A DNA stretch of 36,493 nucleotides from Maricaulis sp042095695 (GTDB lineage: Bacteria > Pseudomonadota > Alphaproteobacteria > Caulobacterales > Maricaulaceae): contig JBELMP010000010.1 of assembly GCA_042095695.1 (NCBI GenBank), positions 1 through 36,493 of the forward strand, in the 5' to 3' direction. Made by a program: the position numbers and the translations under genes. Each line of letters starts with the position of its first letter. Within the stretch, counting starts at the first letter, position 1. The notes beneath the pieces were generated by a model. That model did no database searches. It was given only the letters and a program-made list of their open reading frames with translations, and had not been told where the DNA came from. Below, piece after piece: positions 1 through 7,789 of the stretch.

Positions 1-665
1 TCCGCACCAAGCTCGGCGCGCACGGCGGCAATGATCTCCAGCAAAAGCCGGGCGCGATTTCCCAGCGATCCGCCCCACTCATCCTCGCGTTGATTGATCA
101 GAGGATTGAGGAATTCCGACAAGAGATAGCCATGCGCCGAATGGATCTGCACGCCGGTGAAGCCGGCCTGTTTGGCGACTGCCGCGGTATGGACGAAGCG
201 GCCGATGACATCGCGGATTTCCTCGCCGCTCAGGGCGCGCGGCTTGGCAAACAGCCCGCCGGGCAGGGCCACTTCGCCGATGGCGGACGGTGCCACCGGT
301 TCCGTCGCAATGGCCTTGGGGGATTGCCGCCCGGCATGGGAGATCTGCATCCAGATATGCCCGCCGCCCGCCTTGCCCGCTTCGGCCATGCTGGCCAGAC
401 CGGCCAGTTGCGCATTGTCCTGATCGCCATCAATCACGATATTCGCAGCGCGTTCCAGATAACGTTCGTCGACCATGACATTACCGGTGATCGACAGCCC
501 CAGCCCGCCATCTGCCCAGCTGCGATAAAGGCGCGCATGCCGGTCGGTGGCGCGATTGCGGCTATCGGCCAGCCCCTCGGTCATGGCGGATTTGCACAAA
601 CGGTTCGGGATAACCGCTCCGCACGGCAGTTCCAGCGGGGCGTCAAGTGTGGTTGTGGCAGACAT
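1..665 (-). CDS. NADH:flavin oxidoreductase, old yellow enzyme family (C-terminus outside window)
   Basis: My own translation from ATG at 665 reads MSATTTLDAPLELPCGAVIP and stays open for 221 codons to the left edge, so the protein lacks its C-terminal part here. It is an FMN-dependent TIM-barrel oxidoreductase of the old yellow enzyme family, which typically reduces activated C=C bonds with NAD(P)H in the cytosol. Seen: the N-terminal barrel start (NRLCKSAMTEGLAD), WMQISHAGRQ around residue 115, and the family hallmark QIHSAHGYLLSEFLNPLINQ around residue 185 followed by REDEWGG and NRARLLLEI. The start is supported by AGGAG eight bases upstream. The gene reads out of the window alone; the HupE-like gene lies 103 bp upstream on the same strand. 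The natural substrate cannot be read from the sequence. Confidence 0.93.
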   Translation of the reverse strand, partial: MSATTTLDAPLELPCGAVIPNRLCKSAMTEGLADSRNRATDRHARLYRSWADGGLGLSITGNVMVDERYLERAANIVIDGDQDNAQLAGLASMAEAGKAGGGHIWMQISHAGRQSPKAIATEPVAPSAIGEVALPGGLFAKPRALSGEEIRDVIGRFVHTAAVAKQAGFTGVQIHSAHGYLLSEFLNPLINQREDEWGGSLGNRARLLLEIIAAVRAELGA

Positions 666-682
666 GGTCTGGGCTCCTGTCG

Positions 683-706
683 ATGTGCGACTGCCAGATT
701 GCACAT
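683..706. promoter_or_regulatory. Inverted repeat upstream of the flavin oxidoreductase
   Basis: Perfect 6-bp arms ATGTGC and GCACAT are separated by 12 bases, 18 bp upstream of the flavin oxidoreductase start codon. The position fits an operator or a leader stem. The arms are short and no regulator gene is next to it, so this is a weak candidate. Confidence 0.25.
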
Positions 707-768
707 ATTCCCCGCCACTTGGCAAACAGTGTTCACCATGTCTAAGCGTCTGATCAGAAAGGCCCGGC

Positions 769-1608
769 CTAGCTCCAGCCCTGGGCGATAAAACCGTAAC
801 TGCCCAGCGCTGCAAGCAGGGCGATCCAACCCGTCCGAACCAGCTCCAGCCAGCGGTCCGGCAGGATGCTCTGGGCCAGGATCACGACCAGAACGCTCAG
901 ACCCACGAAAAGCGCCAGGCCGATCTCCAGACCAAGATTGAAGCCGACCAGGGCGGGGATCCGGTCCCCGACGGAAAAGTTATCCGCGGACAGGCCCGCG
1001 GCAAATCCGGCGCCGTGTATCAGTCCGAACCCTGCGCTTAGCCCCGGATTCGCACCCAGCCGGCCGCCGCCTGCATTCAGCCAGCCGGTATAGGCCGCGA
1101 ATGCCAGCAAGCCCCCAATCCAGGTCAGGACGGGAATCGTCCCTGACCCGTAAACAGTCGTAAAAACACCCGTCAAAGTAACGACAAGGATCAGTAAAAC
1201 AGCGGTCAGAAGACGTCGCCAATCGGGCTGGGACCCGACATTATTCGCCTCCCAGGCCAAAAACAGGACGGAGCCGGCCATGATCGCGCCAATGGCTGTA
1301 TCTGGCGGGCTCAGCCAGCCGAAATGGGTCAGACCCAGTGCCACGGAGTGACCGGCCATATAGCTCAGCATGACGAGGACGAGATCGCGCCAGCTCTGCA
1401 TCAGAAGGAGTAGGCCGATAAGCAAGGCAAGATGATAGGGGTTGCTGAGAAGATACAATATTCCCAGCGGGATATGTTGAATAGCGACATCAGTGATCCC
1501 GCCTGTGCCCGCTTGCGGGGCCGGGCTGTCGGGCGCGCCAGAAAAGGCCTCAGCCGACCCGGTTGAGAGCAGTCCAAGCCACAGAAACCATGCAAGAATC
1601 CGGATCAT
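769..1608 (-). CDS. HupE/UreJ-family integral membrane protein
   Basis: This 279-residue protein has a signal peptide (residues 1-21, ending GSAEA) followed by several hydrophobic segments. Conserved features of the HupE/UreJ_2 family are visible: HIPLGILYLLSNPYHLALLIG near residues 45-65, GHSVALGLTHFG near residue 86, and FGLIHGAGFAAGL near residue 195, where the histidines lie in or near membrane segments. Family members are associated with nickel uptake in hydrogenase or urease loci, but many, like this one, are far from such genes and their substrate is unknown. Its ATG overlaps the stop codon of the upstream SurA-like gene by four bases (ATGA), so the two are probably translationally coupled. 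A short GC stem followed by TTTCT lies just past its stop but is too weak to call as a terminator. Confidence 0.85.
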   Translation of the reverse strand: MIRILAWFLWLGLLSTGSAEAFSGAPDSPAPQAGTGGITDVAIQHIPLGILYLLSNPYHLALLIGLLLLMQSWRDLVLVMLSYMAGHSVALGLTHFGWLSPPDTAIGAIMAGSVLFLAWEANNVGSQPDWRRLLTAVLLILVVTLTGVFTTVYGSGTIPVLTWIGGLLAFAAYTGWLNAGGGRLGANPGLSAGFGLIHGAGFAAGLSADNFSVGDRIPALVGFNLGLEIGLALFVGLSVLVVILAQSILPDRWLELVRTGWIALLAALGSYGFIAQGWS

Positions 1609-2378
1609 TCTCGAATCGCGATCTCAGCCTCATTGCGCAGATCTGCGAGATAGGCCGCCAGCGCCGAAGCCTGTTGCCGCTCATACCAGAGCGCTTCGAT
1701 CGTCTCTCTTTGTTGCTCGAAGTCGAGACTGGTCGCTTCCGCGCGATCGATCAGGGTCAACTGGTGCGCACGATCCTCGATCACCATCCGCTCGGAGCGT
1801 TCTCCGGGGGCGAGGGACAAGGCTGCAAGTGTAAGGTTTTCACCAAGATAGCCGCGCAATTGGGTTGCCGGAAGCAGGCGGTCCGGTGGGTGGGCTGCCG
1901 GTCGCTGCAAGGTTTCGGCACTGGCTGCGCCCGTGAGCCAGACAATCTGGAGATAGGTCTCGCCGGAGAACAGCTCGGGTTCGCTGGCAAAAAGTGCCCT
2001 TAATTCAGCCTCTTCCGGTTCGCGAACAGCGGCCGCACGGATGGCATCACTCATCGCGATTATGATGGAGCGACGCAGGGTCCCAGAATTTCGTGGCAGG
2101 TCGAGCTCCACAGCCCGCTGATATAATAATTCCTCATCAATCAAACGGTTCAGCGCCTGCTCACGGCGCGTATCCAGGGACGCTGCCTCATTGAAGACCG
2201 CCATGTCGGACAAGGCGGTTGCAAGATCCATCTCCGTGATCGACTGGTCATTCACCCGCGCCACAGCCGGGTCGGAACCGGGCAGGCGCAGGCTTGCGGG
2301 CAGGAATAATCCGGCCAGGGCCAGTGCAGCTCCGATAATGGCACTGATTACAAAAGCATATCGCGGTATGGCGTTCAT
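1605..2378 (-). CDS. Membrane-anchored SurA/parvulin-like peptidyl-prolyl isomerase family protein
   Basis: This 257-residue protein has one N-terminal membrane segment (about residues 7-28), then a SurA_N-like helical region (DPAVARVNDQSITEMDLATA, residues 35-55, through NRLIDEELLYQRAVELDLP). This is the usual beginning of periplasmic SurA/PpiC-type chaperones. The C-terminal third (ETYLQIVWLTGA, LSLAPGERSERMVIEDRAHQ) resembles a shortened, degenerate parvulin domain, so isomerase activity is doubtful and a chaperone role is more likely. It overlaps the HupE-like gene by four bases and probably assists or pairs with that membrane protein. GGGGA lies four to five bases upstream of the ATG. 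Confidence 0.72.
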   Translation of the reverse strand: MNAIPRYAFVISAIIGAALALAGLFLPASLRLPGSDPAVARVNDQSITEMDLATALSDMAVFNEAASLDTRREQALNRLIDEELLYQRAVELDLPRNSGTLRRSIIIAMSDAIRAAAVREPEEAELRALFASEPELFSGETYLQIVWLTGAASAETLQRPAAHPPDRLLPATQLRGYLGENLTLAALSLAPGERSERMVIEDRAHQLTLIDRAEATSLDFEQQRETIEALWYERQQASALAAYLADLRNEAEIAIRE

Positions 2379-2502
2379 CCGTCCCCGAGCATTGTGATGA
2401 TCCCAACCAGACCCTCTACGGTCCCGATATCATCATCCAACAATGCATTCCTCATTACTGTCCAGCCGCAAGTCCCGGTCGGCTCGATGAGGTCGCGGTC
2501 TG

Positions 2503-4593
2503 CTAGCTGCCCTTGCGCGGTTTTCGCGGGGCTTTACGGAGGCTTGCCCCCTTGTTGGTAGGGCCGGATGGGCGGTCGGACGTGTTGCGCCGGCGCGGTC
2601 GGTCCTCGGCGCCCGGCGCCCGGGCCGGCTTCTTGCCGCCTGGCTTGAAAGGCCGTTTCGGCTTGTCGCCACGCTTCTCCTCCCGGCGCGGTTCGGGAGC
2701 GGGTTCGCGCGCTGCCGGTCCTGTCGCGTCCTGATCCGGCGACCAGTCTGCGGACATCGGCGGGCGACTTTTCTCCTTGAAGCCGGAGCCCTTGAAATTG
2801 CTCTTCTTCTTATAGTCAGACGTTTTGGAGTCCGATGTCTTGAAGCCCGGTTTGGACTCTTTTGAACGATAAGGCGGTTTGGACGATTTATAGCCGCCCT
2901 CGCCCTCGTCTCGTGCCGGACGAGCCGGGCGCTCTTCGCGGGCCGATTGCGGCTTGCGCTCGCGACGTTCAGGCGGCGAACGATCCAGTGGCGGCGCATT
3001 GGCATCGAGCATGGAGATCCGGATATTCTTCTCGCCCCCGCCCGCAGCGGCAACATTTGCGAGGAAGGCCTCCGACACTTTTCCGGACACTTCGAAACGC
3101 GATTCCGATGTCCCGATCAGGATATTGCCGACATCGCGCTTGGTGACGTCACCGACCCGGCAGATCAGGGGCAATAGCCAGCGCGGCTCGGCCCGGTGTT
3201 TGCGGCCTGCTGTCAGGGTGAACCAGACACCATCATCGAAATTCTCGCGAACTTGCTTGGGCGCGTTCGGTTTGCGGACATCTTCCTGGACAAGCTCTTC
3301 CGGGGCCGGGAGGTCGAGCTGCGCCCGTTTGAGGAAGGCTGCGGCGATCTGCTCGGCGCCATAGATGTTCAACAGTGACTGGGCGTCTTCCAGCGCGGCG
3401 GAGGTGTAGGTCTCCAGTAGCGCCGGGTCATTGAAAATTCGCTCACGGTCCCGGGTGATGATCGCATCCAGGCTCGGCGGTGACATCCATTCCGCCTCGA
3501 CCTTGGCCTCATTGAGCAGGCGATTGGCGCGCCCCTTGCGGTTCGCGGGAACAATGAGGGCGCAGATGCCCTTCTGCCCGGCGCGACCGGTGCGGCCGGA
3601 GCGGTGCAACAGAGTCTCCGCCTTGCCGGGCAGGTCGGCATGGATCACCAGTTCCAGGCCTGGCAGATCGATGCCCCGCGCGGCGACATCGGTCGCGACA
3701 CAGACACGCGCGCGGCCATCACGCATGGCCTGAAGTGCATGGGAGCGCTCATTCTGGGTCAATTCGCCGGACAGCGCGACGGTTGAGAAGCCCCGATTGC
3801 CGAGCTTGCTGGTCAGACGGCTCACAGCCTCGCGGGTCGCACAAAAGACGATGGCGCGCTGGGCGTCATGAAAGCGCAGCGTATTGATGATCGCATGATC
3901 GCGTTGTTTCGGAGATGCCAGCAGCGCCTGATAGGCGATATCGCCATGCTGTTCCTGCTCGCTGATTGTGGCGATGCGAACGGCATCGCTCTGATAATCC
4001 TTGGCAAGCTTGGCAATGGCCGGAGGAACGGTTGCCGAAAACATCAGGGTCCGGCGGTCATCCGGTGCCTGATCAAGAATGAATTCAAGGTCTTCCTTAA
4101 AGCCGAAGTCCAGCATCTCATCGGCCTCGTCGAGCACGACAGCGCGAAGACTGCTCATATCCAGCGCCCCACGCTCGATATGATCGCGCAGGCGTCCCGG
4201 CGTTCCAACCACGATGTGGCAGCCGCGCTCAAGCGCGCGGCGCTCCTGCCGGGGATCCATTCCGCCCACACAGGACGCTATTCGCCCCTTCGCATCATCA
4301 TAGAGCCAGATCAGTTCGCGCTGGACCTGCAGTGCGAGTTCACGCGTCGGTGCTATGATTAGCGCAAGCGGTTCTGCCGCGAAGCCGAAGACATCCTCCT
4401 CGCCCAATATGCTTGGCGCGATCGCCATGCCGAAGGCGACGGTTTTGCCTGACCCGGTCTGGGCAGAAACGAGAAGGTCGGCATCGGGCCGTTCGAGGTC
4501 CAGCACGGCCTGCTGAACTTCCGTCAGTGTTTCATAGCCTTTGGCTTCGAGCGCCCGCGCCAGCGGTGCCGCGATATTGTCTGCGTGTGTCAT
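2503..4593 (-). CDS. DEAD-box ATP-dependent RNA helicase with DbpA-like RNA-binding domain
   Basis: This 696-residue helicase carries the full DEAD-box core: LTEVQQAVL Q-motif (23-31), AQTGSGKT Walker A (44-51), PTRELALQV, TPGRL, DEAD (155-158), SAT, then the second RecA domain with IVFCATR, VATDVAARGIDLPG and HRSGRTGRAG. Residues about 470-545 match the DbpA/CsdA RNA-binding fold (LPLICRVGDVTKRDVGNILI). The last 150 residues are a Lys/Arg/Pro/Ser-rich, probably disordered tail. The architecture matches DeaD/CsdA-type helicases that act in ribosome assembly, mRNA turnover and cold adaptation, although DbpA cannot be excluded. It has its own long leader with three stem-loops, suggesting post-transcriptional control. 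Confidence 0.95.
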   Translation of the reverse strand: MTHADNIAAPLARALEAKGYETLTEVQQAVLDLERPDADLLVSAQTGSGKTVAFGMAIAPSILGEEDVFGFAAEPLALIIAPTRELALQVQRELIWLYDDAKGRIASCVGGMDPRQERRALERGCHIVVGTPGRLRDHIERGALDMSSLRAVVLDEADEMLDFGFKEDLEFILDQAPDDRRTLMFSATVPPAIAKLAKDYQSDAVRIATISEQEQHGDIAYQALLASPKQRDHAIINTLRFHDAQRAIVFCATREAVSRLTSKLGNRGFSTVALSGELTQNERSHALQAMRDGRARVCVATDVAARGIDLPGLELVIHADLPGKAETLLHRSGRTGRAGQKGICALIVPANRKGRANRLLNEAKVEAEWMSPPSLDAIITRDRERIFNDPALLETYTSAALEDAQSLLNIYGAEQIAAAFLKRAQLDLPAPEELVQEDVRKPNAPKQVRENFDDGVWFTLTAGRKHRAEPRWLLPLICRVGDVTKRDVGNILIGTSESRFEVSGKVSEAFLANVAAAGGGEKNIRISMLDANAPPLDRSPPERRERKPQSAREERPARPARDEGEGGYKSSKPPYRSKESKPGFKTSDSKTSDYKKKSNFKGSGFKEKSRPPMSADWSPDQDATGPAAREPAPEPRREEKRGDKPKRPFKPGGKKPARAPGAEDRPRRRNTSDRPSGPTNKGASLRKAPRKPRKGS

Positions 4594-4606
4594 GGTCTAT
4601 CCAACT

Positions 4607-4652
4607 GTCCGCAAAATGCGGACCTAGCCGCGAAAATATTCGTCAAGCGGCT
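4607..4652 (-). promoter_or_regulatory. Two stem-loops in the RNA helicase leader
   Basis: Directly upstream of the helicase ATG lies a perfect 7-bp stem with a 3-base loop (GTCCGCA/TGCGGAC, 4607-4623), then a 6-bp stem (AGCCGC/GCGGCT, 4626-4652) with an AT-rich loop. The first stem ends 13 bases before the start codon, close to the ribosome-binding region. The pairing is seen directly; a regulatory role is inferred from the known leader-mediated control of DEAD-box helicase genes. Confidence 0.45.
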
Positions 4653-4736
4653 CAGCGTGGAGGGTGTCCGGATGGCGAAGCCGGGCCGTTTAGCACAGAA
4701 GACGCGGTTTGGCTTTAGCTGTGATGCAAAATGAGT

Positions 4737-4766
4737 GAGGGGCGGCCCGCTTCTTGACCGCCCCTC
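4737..4766 (-). terminator. Terminator-like hairpin inside the helicase upstream region
   Basis: A perfect 9-bp GC-rich stem (GAGGGGCGG/CCGCCCCTC) has a 12-base loop. On the minus strand it is followed by ACTCATTTTGC. It lies 144 bp upstream of the helicase start, and the nearest upstream gene on that strand ends almost 400 bp away. It could be an attenuator in the helicase leader, the end of a small RNA made from about 4770-4900, or a distal terminator for the receptor gene. Confidence 0.5.
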
Positions 4767-4901
4767 TCTTGGCCGATGCTCCATTGGTCGTTCTAGTGGG
4801 GCAAATTCCGTCAGGCCAAAAGCCCGTCAGACCGGCACAAGATCCTATTTGTCCCTGTGGAGACATAATGCTGGATTGTGTCCAAAGAGGGCTAATCACA
4901 T

Positions 4902-5097
4902 CTTAATCAGGCGTCTCAGGTTAATCAGGAGACTCAGGTTAATCAGGAGACTCAGGNNNNNNNNNNNNNNNNNNNNNNNNNNNNNNNNNNNNNNNNNNNN
5001 NNNNNNNNNNNNNNNNNNNNNNNNNNNNNNNNNNNNNNNNNNNNNNNNNNNNNNNNCTCAGGTTAATCAGGAGACTCAGGTTAATCAGGAGACTCAG
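4902..5097. repeat. 18-bp tandem repeat array, length unresolved
   Basis: The unit GTTAATCAGGAGACTCAG repeats head to tail. There is one diverged unit (4902-4919, CTTAATCAGGCGTCTCAG), two perfect units (4920-4955), a 100-N gap, a partial unit and two more perfect units (5062-5097). The copies flanking the gap are identical, so the assembly collapsed or failed inside a longer array. It lies between the TonB receptor 3' end and the helicase leader, in noncoding DNA. There are no spacers, so it is not a CRISPR. Confidence 0.9.
4957..5056. other. Assembly gap (100 N) within the tandem repeat
   Basis: Exactly 100 N, a conventional placeholder for a gap of unknown size. Real sequence here is most likely more 18-bp units. 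Confidence 0.95.
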
Positions 5098-5112
5098 GGC
5101 TTGAACGAGGTA

Positions 5113-5146
5113 AGCCGACGATTCCGGTCGCCCGGCATCGTCGGCT
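5113..5146 (-). terminator. Hairpin after the TonB-dependent receptor
   Basis: A perfect 10-bp stem (AGCCGACGAT/ATCGTCGGCT) with a 14-base loop starts 12 bases beyond the receptor stop codon. No T-run follows on the minus strand, so it may be a weak or Rho-assisted terminator, or an mRNA 3'-end stabiliser. Confidence 0.5.
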
Positions 5147-5158
5147 ACACCCCGCGAC

Positions 5159-7579
5159 CTAGAAATCGTAGCCGATTTCCAGTCCCCAAACGCGAGGCGG
5201 TGTGATGCTCGCATGCGATGTCCCGAGTGTATCCCGTGTCAGTCCGCCCACGCCGGTAACGTAGCGGTCATCGAAGACATTATTGACGAAGGCGCTGATG
5301 GTCAGACCGCTGGTAGCCGACAGCCAATTGGCACGCAGATCGGTCCGCGTGGTTGATCCACCCGTCTCGAAGGCGGGGAAGCCGCCGCACGTGCCCTGGA
5401 AGACGGCCTGGCTGTTGCAGCGGTTTTCGCCGCGATAAGCATAATTGGCCTGAAGAATGAGATCGCCATTATCACCCATATCGATCTCATAGGTCGCGCC
5501 AGCACCAATCGACCAATAGGGTTCACCCGTAGGCTCGCCGGAGAGATCGGCACCATTGCTGTCGATACGCCGTTTATGGGTCGCATCGATGTATTGGGCG
5601 TTGAGGAAGAGCTGGAGCATGTCGGTCGCACCCCAGTCGATCTGGATATCCGCACCAAAGGCCTCGTCATCTGAGGTCTGGACCAGATATTGCGGAACGC
5701 CGCCCCCGGACGGGGCTACCAGCCGGATCGACTGCTTGTCCTCATAGACATAGGAAAATAACGAAGCGTTGAAAATCAGATCGGGATTGATGAAATCGCT
5801 CTTCAAGCCGACTTCATAGCTGGTGACGTCCTCATTATCGAAGCGCGAACCGACTTCAACGGAGTTGAAACCACCTGCCTTATAGCCCTGTGCGTAAGAC
5901 GCGAAGAGCATCACATTGTCGGTAAGCTGATAATCAACAACCAGGCGTGGGCTGAAATTATTCCAGCTGTCCTCGAGTACGCAAGGCACGCCCTCGGCCA
6001 CGTTCACACCATTATCGCAGGCAACACCGCCATACGGTGTCAGGTCAAAGACAAAATCGAAGTCGAAGGCATTGGCCGAAACGCCTGCGAGTGCCAGTGC
6101 ACCGAGACTGTCCAGCCAGGCCATGGCGGCATCCAGCTCCGGTGCCACCCGCGGGCCGTTGAGCCATTCGAAGCTCTTTTCATCATGCGTATAACGAGCA
6201 CCGAAAGTGACGTTCAGCCGCTCGGTAGCCGCCCAGATCATGTCGCCATAGACCGCCCAGGAACTGAACTCGCCCGTATTATACATATTCTCTGACCAGC
6301 CATGTCCGAGCATGGTGGCGGCAGGAATATTATTGGGCCGGATGAGACCGAATTCCAGATCCGTGAACGGGGTGCCCGCTCCTAGATTGCTCAACACCGT
6401 ATTGACGGTATCGGTATAGGTTAAGGTCTCAGAGACCTGTTCGGCGGTCTCATCATAATAGCTGGCACCGAGAAGCCAGTCGACCGACCCTCCACCGGAT
6501 GCAAGGCGGAACTCCTGGTAGACGGATTCGTTGTCCTCGACATTATTGGTGTCGAAATAGAGATCGACCCGGTTGGTACCATCTTCATCCTGACGATTGG
6601 CGGTCTCAAACTGGCGCACAGACGTGATCGATGTGAGAACCATATCGCCGATCTCGTGATTAATGGTCAGCGTCGTCTCATCCATGTCCCGGCTTTCGCG
6701 GTTCGATACGACATCATTGAGCACGGGCTGGTCGAACGGGTCGAGATAGGTATCAGTGTCGACCGGCAGGGTGGGGACGGCCGGAAAGGCCGGCAGGCTC
6801 ACCACGCTGATCGCCGGGCGCCCATCCTCATCAAGACTGTCGCGCGAATGGCGCAGGATGACTTCCGTGCCCGGTGCGGCGTCCCAGCGCAGCGTGATCC
6901 GGGCGGCGGTCTGGTTATCGCGACCATAATCCTCGCCGGTTGCCGCATCCTCGATCCAGCCATCGGCCCGGTTGTCGAGCACATTGACCCGCAAGGCCAG
7001 GCTGTCATTGATCGGCATGTTCAACATGCCTTCGAAGCGATTGCGATTGTGACTGCCAATGCGGTAGCCGATCTGTCCCTCCAGCGTATCCGAGGGCAGG
7101 TTGGAAATGATCGACACAGCGCCGGCGGCGGCATTGCGGCCGAAGAGCGTGCCCTGCGGGCCCTTGAGGACTTCGACACGGGCGACGTCGTTAAATGCTG
7201 TCAGTGACGCTCCGCTGCGTGCGGCATAGACGCCATCGACATAGACCCCGACCGCAGGATCGGTGCCGACGCCGAAATCACTCGTGGTAATCCCGCGGAT
7301 TGTATAGCGCGGCTGGGTGGGGCTGCCGCTCGACACGTCTAGACCGGGCACGAAGGCGTCAAGATCGCCAATATCGTCGGCGGCAAGCGCATCGATGAAT
7401 TCGGCATCAAGAACCTGCAAGGAGATCGGAACATCCTGGGAGGATTGTTCACGCTGCTGGGCGGTGACGACGATCACATCATCAATGGCTGCGCCGCTGT
7501 CCTGAGCGAAGACCGGGCTGGCAATCCCAATCGCTATCGCCGATGCGGCTAAAAGCGTCTGCGTCTTGTTGAACTTCAT
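5159..7579 (-). CDS. TonB-dependent outer-membrane receptor
   Basis: This is an 806-residue receptor for active, TonB/ExbBD-energised uptake across the outer membrane. I choose ATG at 7579 over an earlier in-frame ATG at 7660 because it is preceded by AGGGGAG at good spacing and starts a proper signal peptide (MKFNKTQTLL... ending SPVFAQ). The plug domain is clear: VIVVTAQQREQSSQDVP, IRGITTSDFGVGTDPAVGVY, VDGVYAARSG, VEVLKGPQGTLFGRNAAAGA. The remaining roughly 650 residues are the beta-barrel, ending in GLEIGYDF with a terminal aromatic residue. The substrate cannot be identified; the sequence resembles the large proteobacterial group often used for oligosaccharides, sterol-like or aromatic compounds rather than a recognised siderophore receptor. 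A TetR regulator is divergent from it across a 210-bp AT-rich spacer. Confidence 0.95.
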   Translation of the reverse strand: MKFNKTQTLLAASAIAIGIASPVFAQDSGAAIDDVIVVTAQQREQSSQDVPISLQVLDAEFIDALAADDIGDLDAFVPGLDVSSGSPTQPRYTIRGITTSDFGVGTDPAVGVYVDGVYAARSGASLTAFNDVARVEVLKGPQGTLFGRNAAAGAVSIISNLPSDTLEGQIGYRIGSHNRNRFEGMLNMPINDSLALRVNVLDNRADGWIEDAATGEDYGRDNQTAARITLRWDAAPGTEVILRHSRDSLDEDGRPAISVVSLPAFPAVPTLPVDTDTYLDPFDQPVLNDVVSNRESRDMDETTLTINHEIGDMVLTSITSVRQFETANRQDEDGTNRVDLYFDTNNVEDNESVYQEFRLASGGGSVDWLLGASYYDETAEQVSETLTYTDTVNTVLSNLGAGTPFTDLEFGLIRPNNIPAATMLGHGWSENMYNTGEFSSWAVYGDMIWAATERLNVTFGARYTHDEKSFEWLNGPRVAPELDAAMAWLDSLGALALAGVSANAFDFDFVFDLTPYGGVACDNGVNVAEGVPCVLEDSWNNFSPRLVVDYQLTDNVMLFASYAQGYKAGGFNSVEVGSRFDNEDVTSYEVGLKSDFINPDLIFNASLFSYVYEDKQSIRLVAPSGGGVPQYLVQTSDDEAFGADIQIDWGATDMLQLFLNAQYIDATHKRRIDSNGADLSGEPTGEPYWSIGAGATYEIDMGDNGDLILQANYAYRGENRCNSQAVFQGTCGGFPAFETGGSTTRTDLRANWLSATSGLTISAFVNNVFDDRYVTGVGGLTRDTLGTSHASITPPRVWGLEIGYDF

Positions 7580-7713
7580 AATTACTCCCCTAAGTCTCGA
7601 CTGATGGCCGATTTTTTTTGAATCGCACAAGGATTCGCTGTCCCGATAAAATAAAAACAAAAAATTATTCTGTTATCCAATTACAAAGTCTGCAATCGGC
7701 GTAATTGATAAGT

Positions 7714-7735
7714 GTGTGACGCAACTGTGTCACAC
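7714..7735. promoter_or_regulatory. Inverted-repeat operator candidate for the TetR regulator
   Basis: Perfect 7-bp arms GTGTGAC and GTCACAC are separated by GCAACTGT. The site lies in the divergent spacer, 54 bp upstream of the regulator start and 134 bp upstream of the receptor start. Its length and symmetry are typical of TetR-family operators, which commonly sit between a regulator and its divergent target. Binding by the adjacent regulator is an inference. Confidence 0.6.
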
Positions 7736-7789
7736 TTGCCTAGGCCCAGGACGCGGTGCAGTTTGCGCTGCCGTGAATGGAGAGTTGAA

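Noticed and set aside
2433..3056. Arg-rich minus-strand open frame in the helicase tail
   Set aside because: It is a shifted reading of the Lys/Arg/Pro-rich tail of the DEAD-box helicase, with no independent start signal.
4902..5097. CRISPR-like repeat array
   Set aside because: The 18-bp units are directly adjacent without unique spacers and are too short for CRISPR repeats; it is a minisatellite.
4735..5205. Plus-strand open frame through the 18-bp repeats
   Set aside because: The frame crosses the N gap, has no ribosome site or signal, and its 3' part overlaps the end of the receptor gene. Repeat units of 18 bp stay open by arithmetic.
7620..7636. Small inverted repeat GAATC/GATTC in the receptor leader
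   Set aside because: Arms of five bases with a seven-base spacer are expected by chance in this AT-rich stretch; the 7714-7735 dyad is much stronger.
7580..7660. N-terminal extension of the TonB receptor
   Set aside because: The ATG at 7660 puts 27 polar residues before an otherwise perfect signal peptide; the ATG at 7579 has a good ribosome site.
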